A DNA stretch of 64,000 nt from Aequorivita sp. CIP111184 (GTDB lineage: Bacteria > Bacteroidota > Bacteroidia > Flavobacteriales > Flavobacteriaceae), in assembly GCF_900489465.1 (NCBI RefSeq), contig NZ_UEFQ01000015.1:248001-312000 (forward strand), read 5' to 3'. The notes under the pieces were generated by a model that ran no database searches, was not told where the DNA came from, and saw only the letters and a program-made list of their open reading frames with translations. The position numbers and the translations under genes are program-made. Of this stretch, positions 8,256 to 16,908 are shown in pieces. Numbering within the stretch: position 1 is the first letter of the stretch; the number at the start of each line of letters is the position of its first letter.

Positions 8256-9356
8256 ATGAGACGAAAACTCCGAATCAACGGCCATTCACATTTACTTCCT
8301 TATCCCGAGGAAATTCCTCAGTTTATGCAGGATAAGGGAATTTTTTGGGTAGATAAAGATCGAAAGTTTATGCTTCAAAAGGATTGGAGCCGTCCTGTTA
8401 CGGATTCCAGTTTCTTTTTGAATGAAAAGCTGGAATGGATGGAGCGTTTCAAAATAGATCACGCTGTAGTTTTAAACCTTTCACAACTTTACGGAAATGG
8501 TCTGCGCGTGGAAGAAATGAAACAAGCGCTTCGCTTTCAGAATGATTTTAATGCCAAAATTCAACATAATCATCCTTCAAAGTTTACTTGTGGATTTGTG
8601 GTTCATCCGGGTTTTGTACGTGGCGCCCTATGGGAAATTGAACGTTGTGTTGAAACTTTAGGACTTCAACTTTTGTGTTTGCCAACTCATTATATGGACA
8701 CAATCGGTACGTGGCGCTGTATTTTTGACGAAGAAAATGAGCCAATTTTTGAACTTGCTTCAAAATATAATTTGGCTGTGGAAATCCATCCCTACGATGG
8801 GGAAAAATTTATTAAGTTAGAGAATACTTCTTGGCGTTTTCACCTTATTTGGATGCTTGCACAATGCGCGGATGCCTATCATTTCTTAACTTTAAATGGG
8901 TATGCTGACAAATACCCAAATATGCGAACCTGTTTTGCCCATGGTGGACAATTGGCGCAAATAAACTTAGGAAGAAGAATACAAGGTTTTGATGGTCGTC
9001 CCGACCTTTTTGAAGGAAAAACTCATCCGCGAAAATCTGTTGGGCACAAAAATATTTTCTTCGATACACTATTACACGACACAGGTGGATTGGAGTTATT
9101 AGTTAAGAATCAAGGCTACAAACAAATCATTATGGGCTTGGATGATCCATATCCATTGGGGGAAATGGAAAGCGCCGTTCAATCATCATACCCAGGAAAA
9201 ATTTTAGATTTAGCTGTAGATCGCAAAATTTTGACACCCGAACAATGCGATGCCATCTGGGACGAAAACGTAATACAGTGGCTCTGCGGCGATGACGAAA
9301 CTGCCAAAAAGAACTTAGTGAACAGAATTCTTGGCGAAGATGACAGAAGTAGCTAA
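8256..9356 (+). CDS. 2-amino-3-carboxymuconate-6-semialdehyde decarboxylase (amidohydrolase fold)
   Basis: The product (366 aa) is a metal-dependent TIM-barrel decarboxylase of the ACMSD family. Metal ligands are visible as H10 and H12 (GHSHLLP), H178 (EIHPYD), and D296 (GLDDPYPLGE, matching GTDYPFPLGE in characterised ACMSDs); the catalytic H229 is in CFAHGG. The block FFDTLLHD also fits. It converts ACMS, made from 3-hydroxyanthranilate, to 2-aminomuconate semialdehyde, which steers flux away from quinolinate. It is slightly longer than animal ACMSD because of N-terminal insertions. Its 3' end overlaps the next gene by 17 bases. Confidence 0.93.
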   Translation: MRRKLRINGHSHLLPYPEEIPQFMQDKGIFWVDKDRKFMLQKDWSRPVTDSSFFLNEKLEWMERFKIDHAVVLNLSQLYGNGLRVEEMKQALRFQNDFNAKIQHNHPSKFTCGFVVHPGFVRGALWEIERCVETLGLQLLCLPTHYMDTIGTWRCIFDEENEPIFELASKYNLAVEIHPYDGEKFIKLENTSWRFHLIWMLAQCADAYHFLTLNGYADKYPNMRTCFAHGGQLAQINLGRRIQGFDGRPDLFEGKTHPRKSVGHKNIFFDTLLHDTGGLELLVKNQGYKQIIMGLDDPYPLGEMESAVQSSYPGKILDLAVDRKILTPEQCDAIWDENVIQWLCGDDETAKKNLVNRILGEDDRSS

Positions 9357-10476
9357 ATTTTATATTCTTTCACATATCTGCATTTCTTTTATTGGCGGTG
9401 TATTATTGCTTGCTTTATGGTATAATATTCGTGCTAGATTCAGCCAACTTTTAGAAGAGGATGATTCACAAAAACGTGTAGATAAAGCACTTTTATATTT
9501 AAGTCTGGCAATGTTTATATGGGTGACTTCGGGTTGTTGGATTTATGGAGGAACAATTTTAAATTTTACTGGAGCAAGAGGATATCACTTGGGAATCAAC
9601 TTATTTTCCATTGTGAATAATATGCTTCTATTGCTTGCGCTTTTCTACTTTTATTATGCGCCCGGATTTATTTATCACAATATTAAAAACATCAAAAAAA
9701 TTATTGCGGTTATCATATTTACCTCAATTCTTACATTCATTCTCCCTTTTGTTTTGGGAGAAAATAATATTATAAAAAACATACGAATCAGCGGAATTCC
9801 AGATTTATTGCTTTCTGCTTTTCTGTGTTATTTATTGGGAGTTTCTTTTTACAGAACCTTCGCTTATCGAGGTTTAAAGGTGATTGGTATAATTTCAATC
9901 TTAGTTATTATTTTGATTTTTGTATCCCAGATTTCTGAAGTTTTTTTATTATTTGGAAATGATTTCAGTAATAATTTCATCAAAATAATTGCGAAAACTT
10001 CGCTGATTTCTATCTTTTTAGTTTTGGCAACAACTTGGGTAATTCGACTTGCGAGCACCCCAAAACCTAATGAAATAACGATACATTTTTTAGACTGGAG
10101 TCTAGTCAAATTGAATATTCCCACTAAAAATATTTACGACCAAACCATCGATTTTGGCTCCAAAACCACACAGTATAAAAATTTGCTGAAATTTGCCATC
10201 CGTAGAAAATATGCAGAAGGTGATTCACAAACTATTCCTGTAAACCTTGGTGGCGAAATCAAAAACCAAACCTACCTCACCCGAATTATCGAAAATATCA
10301 ACGATATTCTTCAGTTGGACGATTCCCAAAAACTTGATCGTCGCGATCTTTTCACCTTTATTGGAGAAAGCAAGTACCGCTTGCGAATAATTCCAAACAA
10401 CATTACTATCGATAAAAGATTGCTTGAAGAATTTTCCGAAAGTGCCGAAAACAAAGAGTACAAAGCTTTTTTGTAA
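9340..10476 (+). CDS. Unknown multi-pass membrane protein with C-terminal cytoplasmic domain
   Basis: The product (378 aa) has about seven hydrophobic segments in the first 240 residues, then a charged soluble domain of about 135 residues containing an RRKYAEGDSQTIPVNLGG stretch and a long acidic-basic tail. I do not recognise the family. The layout, a 7-helix membrane half plus a soluble tail, resembles membrane receptors more than transporters, but no kinase, GGDEF or DNA-binding motif is visible. ATG 9340 was chosen over TTG 9331; either overlaps the ACMSD stop (9356), which implies translational coupling. A role as sensor or accessory protein of the kynurenine pathway is a guess from position. 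Confidence 0.75.
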   Translation: MTEVAKFYILSHICISFIGGVLLLALWYNIRARFSQLLEEDDSQKRVDKALLYLSLAMFIWVTSGCWIYGGTILNFTGARGYHLGINLFSIVNNMLLLLALFYFYYAPGFIYHNIKNIKKIIAVIIFTSILTFILPFVLGENNIIKNIRISGIPDLLLSAFLCYLLGVSFYRTFAYRGLKVIGIISILVIILIFVSQISEVFLLFGNDFSNNFIKIIAKTSLISIFLVLATTWVIRLASTPKPNEITIHFLDWSLVKLNIPTKNIYDQTIDFGSKTTQYKNLLKFAIRRKYAEGDSQTIPVNLGGEIKNQTYLTRIIENINDILQLDDSQKLDRRDLFTFIGESKYRLRIIPNNITIDKRLLEEFSESAENKEYKAFL

Positions 10477-10592
10477 TTCATTGTAACCGCATTCACAATT
10501 AGGCACATTCCAGTATTTTTTACTATTAATTGAAACACACCCGTTTATAGGTTTGAATCTCTTCTACATTGCTCCAAATTAAAAATCCAATT

Positions 10593-12149
10593 ATGAGCAA
10601 TGTAATTTCCGAGGCAGAACAACCTCAACTTTTCGGCCATCCCAAAGGACTTCTTTATCTATTTTTTGCAGAATTATGGGAGCGATTTTCGTTCTACGGA
10701 ATGCGCGCTTTGCTCGTGCTTTATATGACGAAGCATCTTTTATACGATGACGATATGGCTTTTGGCGTGTACGCTGCATATATGTCTTTAGTGTATGTAA
10801 CACCAATGATTGGCGGGATTTTAGCCGATAAAATTCTGGGTTACCGAAAAGCGATTATTCTCGGTGGAATCTTAATGATTTTTGGACACTTTTTCCTTTC
10901 CATTGAAATGCCAGTTTTCTTTTACGGCTCGTTGGGATTGATAATTGTTGGAAATGGTTTTTTTAAACCTAATATTTCATCTTTTGTGGGTGAACTTTAT
11001 GCACAAGGCGATAATAGGCGAGATTCTGGCTTCACTATTTTTTACCTCGGAATAAATCTAGGAGCTGCTATTGCACCACTCCTCTGCGCTTGGTTTGCCA
11101 TTACATATGGCTGGCATTACGGCTTTGTTTTGGCTGGAATTGGAATGGTTACCGGACTTTTAGTTTTCAGAAGTGGTTTAAAAAATAATGTCTTCGGAAA
11201 CAAAGGTCACGTGCCAAACCAACAAGTTTACGACAGAAAATCATTTGGATTAAACAGAGGAAAATTGATTGTTTTGGCTGCAATTCTTTCAGTTGGAGTT
11301 TTCGGGACCTTAGTTCGTTTTAATGAATTTGAAGGGTATTTGGTGTGGATTGTTTCTGCATTTTTGGTTTTTTATATCGGTTATATTATTTCTACTGTTA
11401 GTTCAAAGGAGAAGAAACGGTTATTGGTTGCAGTTTACTTTACTGTTTTATATACTTTATTTGCTGCAATTTTTGAACAGGCAGGGAGTTCTCTGACGCT
11501 TTTTGCCGATAGAAATGTAAATTTAGTGGGAATGGATGCAGCTGGAACCAACAGTATCAATGCTGGTTTTATAATTCTTTTTGCCATTCCATTTTCAATG
11601 CTTTGGACGTATTTGAGTCGAAAAAAAATTAATCCAAATTCTCCGGTGAAATTTGGTCTTGGGCTGTTATTTCTCGGTTTAGGTTTTATAGTTTTTGCAC
11701 TTTCTGCACATAGCGTAGATAGTTTCGCGAAAACTTCAATGAGTTATTTGGTAATCGGTTATTTGGTTTTGACAATTGGGGAATTGTTTCTCTCCCCCAT
11801 CGGACTTTCAAAAATGACGGAACTCTCCCCTTTAAAATATGTAGCCTTTATAATGGGCGTATGGTTTTCGGCGAATTTTTATGGACACTTTTTCGCGGGA
11901 AAAATTGCAAAATTGACAACTGTTTCTGACGGAAGTACAAATGTTTTTTCTGAGGGAATTTTTGGAACTATTACCGAATACATTACCGGTTTGACTCCGC
12001 ACATTGCTTCGGGACAAAGTGATTCTTTTCAGCAATTGTTTTCATACGTTTCGGTTTATGCCAGTTTTGGGGTAATTAGTGTGATTGTGGGTATATTTGC
12101 AATACTTATTTCGCCAATAATCAAAAAGATGATGGGCGGTATTCACTAA
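10593..12149 (+). CDS. POT/PTR-family proton-coupled peptide transporter
   Basis: The product (518 aa) is a 12-14 helix inner-membrane transporter of the major facilitator superfamily. The proton-coupling signature ELWERFSFYGMRALLVLYM lies at the start of helix 1, and FTIFYLGINLGA matches the PTR2 signature around helix 5. Such proteins import di- and tripeptides with protons. ATG 10593 was chosen; an in-frame TTG at 10569 would add eight non-conserved residues. It is separated from the kynurenine cluster by about 115 bases and followed after 10 bases by an O-methyltransferase gene. Confidence 0.94.
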   Translation: MSNVISEAEQPQLFGHPKGLLYLFFAELWERFSFYGMRALLVLYMTKHLLYDDDMAFGVYAAYMSLVYVTPMIGGILADKILGYRKAIILGGILMIFGHFFLSIEMPVFFYGSLGLIIVGNGFFKPNISSFVGELYAQGDNRRDSGFTIFYLGINLGAAIAPLLCAWFAITYGWHYGFVLAGIGMVTGLLVFRSGLKNNVFGNKGHVPNQQVYDRKSFGLNRGKLIVLAAILSVGVFGTLVRFNEFEGYLVWIVSAFLVFYIGYIISTVSSKEKKRLLVAVYFTVLYTLFAAIFEQAGSSLTLFADRNVNLVGMDAAGTNSINAGFIILFAIPFSMLWTYLSRKKINPNSPVKFGLGLLFLGLGFIVFALSAHSVDSFAKTSMSYLVIGYLVLTIGELFLSPIGLSKMTELSPLKYVAFIMGVWFSANFYGHFFAGKIAKLTTVSDGSTNVFSEGIFGTITEYITGLTPHIASGQSDSFQQLFSYVSVYASFGVISVIVGIFAILISPIIKKMMGGIH

Positions 12150-12159
12150 ACATTTCAAA

Positions 12160-12801
12160 ATGGATTTTCTTCCCGAAAAAATAAACGATTACGTTGAAAA
12201 ACACTCGCAACCAGAACCGGAACTGCTTCAAAAATTGAATCATGAAACCTGGCAGAAACAGATGCAACCGCGCATGTTGAGCGGTCATTTACAGGGACGG
12301 ATATTGAGTATGCTTTCTAAGTTAATTCAACCTAAAAATATTCTCGAAATTGGAACCTATACAGGTTATTCGGCATTGTGTTTAGCGGAAGGGATGCAAG
12401 AAAATGGCGAGCTCCATACGATAGACATAAATGAGGAGTTATTTGATTTTCAAAGAAAATATTTTGATGAATCGTCTTATGGAAAACAGATTTTTCAGCA
12501 TTTAGGAAATGCTTTGGAAATAATTCAGCAACTAGACAAAACTTTCGATTTGATATTTATTGATGCCGACAAAAGTAACTATCCAAACTATTTGGAAATC
12601 ATTCTTCCGAAGCTACAAAGGGGTTCAGTAATTTTAAGTGATAATGTACTTTGGAGCGGGAAAGTGGTTGAAAAAGTGAAAGACGATGATATTGATACCA
12701 AAGCATTGCTTCAGTATAATAAATTGCTAAACGAGCATCCGAAGTTAGAAACTGTGTTGCTTCCAATCCGGGATGGACTTACTATTTCAAGAGTGATTTA
12801 G
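12160..12801 (+). CDS. Class I SAM-dependent O-methyltransferase (COMT-like)
   Basis: The product (213 aa) matches the Methyltransf_3 family of metal-dependent catechol-type O-methyltransferases. Visible are motif I LEIGTYTGYSALCLAEGM, the acidic IDINEE that binds the SAM ribose, FIDADKSNYPNYLE with metal-ligand aspartates, and SDNVLWSGKV. The family methylates catechols or caffeoyl-type substrates; the bacterial substrate is unknown. It starts 10 bases after the peptide transporter and is probably co-transcribed with it. It converges on tatA with a 13-base gap and no recognisable terminator. Confidence 0.92.
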   Translation: MDFLPEKINDYVEKHSQPEPELLQKLNHETWQKQMQPRMLSGHLQGRILSMLSKLIQPKNILEIGTYTGYSALCLAEGMQENGELHTIDINEELFDFQRKYFDESSYGKQIFQHLGNALEIIQQLDKTFDLIFIDADKSNYPNYLEIILPKLQRGSVILSDNVLWSGKVVEKVKDDDIDTKALLQYNKLLNEHPKLETVLLPIRDGLTISRVI

Positions 12802-12814
12802 TGATTTTTAGAAT

Positions 12815-13102
12815 TTAGAATTTCCTTTTAATAGGACCAGTAACCTCATCAACATCATCCTTTACTTGGTCTATTTGCTTTTGGACATCTTTAGTGATGT
12901 CAATATCAATTCCTTGTTTTTCGGCACCTTTGGTGATTTCAGATTTAATATCGTTGGTCGCGTCTTTTATCTGCCGCATTGCCTTACCCATTCCTCGGGC
13001 TATTTCCGGCACTTTATCTGCGCCAAAAACCAAAAGCACAATGAACAGGACGAAACCTATTTCGGCACCGCTAATGAAAAGAAAAATTACCTGTGAAATC
13101 AT
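12815..13102 (-). CDS. tatA: Sec-independent protein translocase subunit TatA
   Basis: The product (95 aa) has the TatA layout: a short N-terminal membrane helix (residues 5-25), a hinge with FGADKVPEIARGMGKAMRQ forming the amphipathic helix, and a charged lysine/aspartate-rich tail. It forms the pore of the Tat system for folded proteins. No tatC is in the window. A TATATTTG box (13107-13114, minus strand) lies immediately upstream of the ATG and would give a nearly leaderless transcript. Confidence 0.93.
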   Translation of the reverse strand: MISQVIFLFISGAEIGFVLFIVLLVFGADKVPEIARGMGKAMRQIKDATNDIKSEITKGAEKQGIDIDITKDVQKQIDQVKDDVDEVTGPIKRKF

Positions 13103-13119
13103 GGTGCAAATATACTAAC

Positions 13120-13150
13120 GAGTTATGAGTAATAAGTAATGAGTACTGAG
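13120..13150. repeat. Degenerate 7-base tandem repeat upstream of tatA
   Basis: Four heptads in register (GAGTTAT, GAGTAAT, AAGTAAT, GAGTACT) run from 13120 to 13147, followed by GAG. Related heptads occur at 39702-39722 and 60747-60777. It lies between the tatA promoter region and the terminator of the M1 peptidase gene. Confidence 0.6.
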
Positions 13151-13174
13151 TTTTTCAAAAATTCATTGTTATAA

Positions 13175-13208
13175 AAAACCCTTTTGCAAAAAACAGCAAA
13201 AGGGTTTT
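13175..13208. terminator. Rho-independent terminator of the M1 peptidase gene
   Basis: A perfect 13-bp stem (13175-13187 with 13196-13208) closes an AAAAAACA loop and has A/T runs on both sides, so it can act in both directions. It lies 18 bases beyond the stop of the minus-strand M1 peptidase gene and separates it from tatA. Confidence 0.9.
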
Positions 13209-13226
13209 AAAGGAACAAAGATAAAA

Positions 13227-15533
13227 TTAATCTGGGTTTGTTTTGCTTTTAAAGCTATCAAAAGCTCCCAATTTTTTTCTTTTCGGCCAAGTGTTGTTTG
13301 AAGTATCAATATCTGCAGTTTCTTCATCAGGATCCACTTCTATTTTGGTTATTTCTTTTTCGGAAGCAATAACCTTGCCGACAGATTCGTCATTTTTTCG
13401 CCATATTTCAGCAGGATAAGTTATTTTTTCTGCACTTCCATCACTGTAGGTATATTGTACAATAATTGGCATTGGAATTCCTCCCGGTTTTTCAAAAGTT
13501 ACTTTATAAAAATATTTTGGACTTTTTAAATTCGCTCTTTCTTCCGCAGGAATGTTATCCATAATATATTCATTCAAAGAGGTAACGTCTTCCAATTTTG
13601 AGTTGCGCATACTTTCATCAAAATCTTCGCTGCCTTCCTCAACCATATAAACTAATGGAGGCAAATCGCTTTCTGAAATACCTCGGGCAACCATCATTTC
13701 CTTCACTTCTTTGTTCATTTTTGAAGTAACAAAAAATGTTTTTACGTCTTTCACTCCAATATCTACATAATCTGTTGTATAAAACCACTCTCTCCAATAC
13801 CAATCTAAATCTATTGCAGAAGCGTCTTCCATCGTTCTGAAAAAATCTTCGGGAGTTGGGTGTTTGAACATCCAGCGGTTGGCATATGTTTTAAAAGCGA
13901 AATCAAAAAGTTCGCGACCCATAATGGTTTCTCGAAGAATATTCAAAGCCGTCGCGGGTTTTGAATAGGCATTTGCTCCGAAATTATATACATTCAAACC
14001 CTTGCTCATTATTGGTGCCAACTGACTTTGATCGCCAGCCATATAATCTACAATATTTTTTGCAGGGCCTCGCCGAGAAGGATAGTTTTTGTTTGGCGCT
14101 ATAGCTTCCGGATGTTTTTCGCCAAAATCCTGTTCGGCAACATATTGTGTAAAAGTGTTCAAACCTTCGTCCATCCAAGTCCATTGGCGTTCGTCACTAT
14201 TTACAATCATTGGAAAATAGTTGTGACCCACTTCGTGGATAATAACACTTATCATTCCGAATTTTGTTCGCTCACTTATGCTTCCATCTTTGTCTGGTCT
14301 TCCATGATTCCAGCAAATCATTGGGTATTCCATGCCCTGATTTTTGGCGCTTACCGAAATAGCTTTTGAGTATGGATAATCAAAAGTCATACGTGAATAG
14401 GAAGTCAAAGTACTAGCCACAGCCCTTGTAGACCAATCTTCCCAAAGCGGATTTGATTCTGGTGGATACAAGGAGACAGCCATAACAGAACTGTTACCCA
14501 TTTTTACGGCCATCATATCCCAAATATATTTTCGGGAAGTGGCGAAGGCGTAATCACGAACATTTTCAGCTTTAAATTTCCAAGTTCTTTTAGCGGTTGA
14601 AAAGTTTTTTGAAGCAGCTTCCGCTTCCGCTTGAGTTACAATAATAACCGGTTTATCAAATGATTTTTGCGCAGCTTCGTAGCGGTTCATCATTTCTTTA
14701 GTGAAAATTTCCTTTCTATTTTGAAGCTCGCCTGTACCGTCCAAAATATGGTCTGCGGGCACGGTAATGTTCACTTCAAAATTTCCGAAGGGAAGTGCAA
14801 ACTCGTCGCGTCCCCAAAATTGACTATTCTGCCATCCTTCAACATCATTATAAACTGCCATTCGTGGGTAGAACTGTGCAATAACATACCCGCGATTACC
14901 ATCTTCAAAAGTTTCGTAACCACTTCTGGCACGATCCACCACGTGGTCATTAATGTTGTACCACCATTTAATGGAAAATACAAACTTATCGCCAGGCATT
15001 AAATTCTTTGTCATATCTATACGCATCATGGTTTGGTTGATAGTATATTTTAACGAATTTCCTTTAGCATCTTTCACTTCCATAATATTGAAACCGCCAT
15101 CGAATTCATTTCCCATATAATTTTGCACAAAACTTCCGGCCATATCTGCAGGCTGGGCATCTGATGACTCAATTAAAGGCGATTTTGAATCTTTTGCCCT
15201 TTTGTTTTGATCGAGTTGCACCCAAAGAAATTCCAGTTTGTCAGGTGAATTGTTCGTATAAGTAATGGTTTCGTAGCCGTTAATTTTTTTGTTTTTATCA
15301 TCAAGCTCCACATCCATAACATAGTCTGCCTGCTGCTGATAATAATTTGGCCCAGGCGCGCCGCTCGCTGTGCGAAACATATTGGGAGTTGAAAATTCTT
15401 CATACATCTGCTTAAAGCGGTTGGTATTTAAATGGCCAGGGTCCCGCTTTGTAGTTTCGGTTTCGTCTTGAGCTGAAAGCCCTGCAGACACGAGGAACAG
15501 TGCGGCTAGAAATAAGGAGTTAAGTAATCGCAT
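13227..15533 (-). CDS. Secreted M1-family zinc metallopeptidase
   Basis: The product (768 aa) begins with a signal peptide (MRLLNSLFLAALFLVSAGLSAQ). The zinc site is complete: HEVGH at 433-437 and the third ligand E456 in DEGLN (HExxH-x18-E). The substrate N-terminus-binding GAMEN motif appears as NQGMEYP about 60 residues before it. The N-terminal half is the saddle-like beta domain of M1 peptidases and the C-terminal part is beta-rich. M1 enzymes are aminopeptidases; an exported one probably trims peptides in the periplasm. No T9SS sorting domain is seen. It has its own strong terminator. Confidence 0.93.
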   Translation of the reverse strand: MRLLNSLFLAALFLVSAGLSAQDETETTKRDPGHLNTNRFKQMYEEFSTPNMFRTASGAPGPNYYQQQADYVMDVELDDKNKKINGYETITYTNNSPDKLEFLWVQLDQNKRAKDSKSPLIESSDAQPADMAGSFVQNYMGNEFDGGFNIMEVKDAKGNSLKYTINQTMMRIDMTKNLMPGDKFVFSIKWWYNINDHVVDRARSGYETFEDGNRGYVIAQFYPRMAVYNDVEGWQNSQFWGRDEFALPFGNFEVNITVPADHILDGTGELQNRKEIFTKEMMNRYEAAQKSFDKPVIIVTQAEAEAASKNFSTAKRTWKFKAENVRDYAFATSRKYIWDMMAVKMGNSSVMAVSLYPPESNPLWEDWSTRAVASTLTSYSRMTFDYPYSKAISVSAKNQGMEYPMICWNHGRPDKDGSISERTKFGMISVIIHEVGHNYFPMIVNSDERQWTWMDEGLNTFTQYVAEQDFGEKHPEAIAPNKNYPSRRGPAKNIVDYMAGDQSQLAPIMSKGLNVYNFGANAYSKPATALNILRETIMGRELFDFAFKTYANRWMFKHPTPEDFFRTMEDASAIDLDWYWREWFYTTDYVDIGVKDVKTFFVTSKMNKEVKEMMVARGISESDLPPLVYMVEEGSEDFDESMRNSKLEDVTSLNEYIMDNIPAEERANLKSPKYFYKVTFEKPGGIPMPIIVQYTYSDGSAEKITYPAEIWRKNDESVGKVIASEKEITKIEVDPDEETADIDTSNNTWPKRKKLGAFDSFKSKTNPD

Positions 15534-15577
15534 AATAATTCAAAAGTTTTAAAATATAATTTTGGTTGGGCAAGTTA

Positions 15578-16081
15578 TTAATTAAAATCCAATTTGCCTT
15601 TGGGTTCGTCGCGGTCAAGAATAAGACTTCGTCGGCTTTTTAAAGTTTTTAGATGAATAATATTTTGCTGTTCGGGAAACATATCCATCAAAACTTTGTT
15701 TTCAATTTCAATTGTTTTCAATTCTTTCACATCTTTCACTTCAATATAGGCAACGACCATATCAGTATCATATTCCTTACCTATATAATCCAGCACTACG
15801 GATTTTCCGTTCACTTTAATATTTATTTTCTGAAGGATATAGTTTTTCAAATCTTCATCTGCTTCTTTTGTTTCCTTTTTTGTGTCGAGCGATATTGAAG
15901 CGTTGTATCGCTGTTGCAGCGCATCTTCAATATCATCAATAAAAATTTTAGTGATTATTTGGAGGGAGCTTTTCTCTTTAACGTATTCAATCTTGGTAAT
16001 GCTCACGTAAAATTTATGGACAGGAGCGGCGGAAATAAGTGGAAATATTAATAATAAAAGGAGAATTTTAAAATGCTTCAT
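15578..16081 (-). CDS. DUF6702-type exported protein
   Basis: The product (167 aa) starts at ATG 16081 with a clear signal peptide (MKHFKILLLLLIFPLISA) followed by HKFYVSITKIEY, typical of DUF6702 proteins. The rest is a predicted beta-rich domain with alternating charged strands. A longer reading from ATG 16138 overlaps the upstream stop as ATGA, but it would place 19 residues, including two cysteines, before the signal peptide, so I prefer the shorter form. Function is unknown. In many flavobacteria this protein sits beside an M1 peptidase, as here, though I state that from memory. Confidence 0.8.
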   Translation of the reverse strand: MKHFKILLLLLIFPLISAAPVHKFYVSITKIEYVKEKSSLQIITKIFIDDIEDALQQRYNASISLDTKKETKEADEDLKNYILQKINIKVNGKSVVLDYIGKEYDTDMVVAYIEVKDVKELKTIEIENKVLMDMFPEQQNIIHLKTLKSRRSLILDRDEPKGKLDFN

Positions 16082-16134
16082 ATAAAAGGCTAATGGAACA
16101 TTAGACGTTTTCTTTTGACAGACGTTACAAATAT

Positions 16135-16908
16135 TCATTTTTTATTTTTTTCAGAAAGACGGCTGGCATAAAGCTTTCCTTTTTCTTCAAAAACCAACAG
16201 TACACTTCCGTAATGTTCTTTTTTAAAATCGCTTTCAATTTGAGTAGTTTCGGCACAGAAAAGCAAGAAATCGTAGACCCTATTTTCGGGGATACCGTAT
16301 GTGGTTATGAAAAATGGAAGAGTATAATAATTCAGCATTTGTGCTACGGCATTGTTTTCATTCTCCCACTTTCTTCGAATTTTAAGTTCTTTATAATAAC
16401 CTGAAATATGTTTATAAAGTGCTTCCAAATTGACGTTTAAGGGAGTTACCGCAATGTACATAGGTACAATTTTTTCTTCGGGCTTACCTTTGAAACCCGG
16501 AATTCCGACATCGTCAAAATTGATTGGCTTTTCAGTTTTAATTTTTTTTAAATCTGCCGCAATATTGCCAGAAAGATCTGGTGCTAAAAAAACCTCATCC
16601 AGTTCGTTTACAAACTCAGTAAGTTGAACCGTAATAACTCCTTTTTCAAATATAGCATCGCTAATCACCACTTTTTTGGGCATATATTTTATGGAGGAAA
16701 AAAGAAGCGTGTCCTGATGTTTTACTTCTATGGAAAAATGGCCGGTTTCATTGGTAATTGTATTATATCGTGAAGATGTATTAAGAATGACTATACTTTC
16801 AATATCGGCATCATTGGTGATTTTCCCCTGCAGCGATTTTTCCTGTGCAGTAATTTGTAATGTTGGTAGCGCACAAAGTAATGCGGTAAATAAAATTTTC
16901 TTACTCAC
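16135..16908 (-). CDS. Carboxypeptidase-regulatory-like exported protein, paralogue 2
   Basis: The product (257 aa) has a signal peptide (to about residue 21, ITAQ) and then a beta-sandwich of the CarboxypepD_reg-like type: LQGKITNDADIESIVILNTSS, then NETGHFSIEV. This is the domain that opens SusC/TonB receptors, but no plug or barrel follows. The C-terminal half is alpha-helical and unrecognised. It shares the segment DLSGNIAADLKKI with DLSGNINVDVKKI of its upstream neighbour, so the two are paralogues. The neighbour's stop overlaps this start by 8 bases. Location is periplasm or cell surface; function unknown. Confidence 0.8.
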   Translation of the reverse strand: MSKKILFTALLCALPTLQITAQEKSLQGKITNDADIESIVILNTSSRYNTITNETGHFSIEVKHQDTLLFSSIKYMPKKVVISDAIFEKGVITVQLTEFVNELDEVFLAPDLSGNIAADLKKIKTEKPINFDDVGIPGFKGKPEEKIVPMYIAVTPLNVNLEALYKHISGYYKELKIRRKWENENNAVAQMLNYYTLPFFITTYGIPENRVYDFLLFCAETTQIESDFKKEHYGSVLLVFEEKGKLYASRLSEKNKK

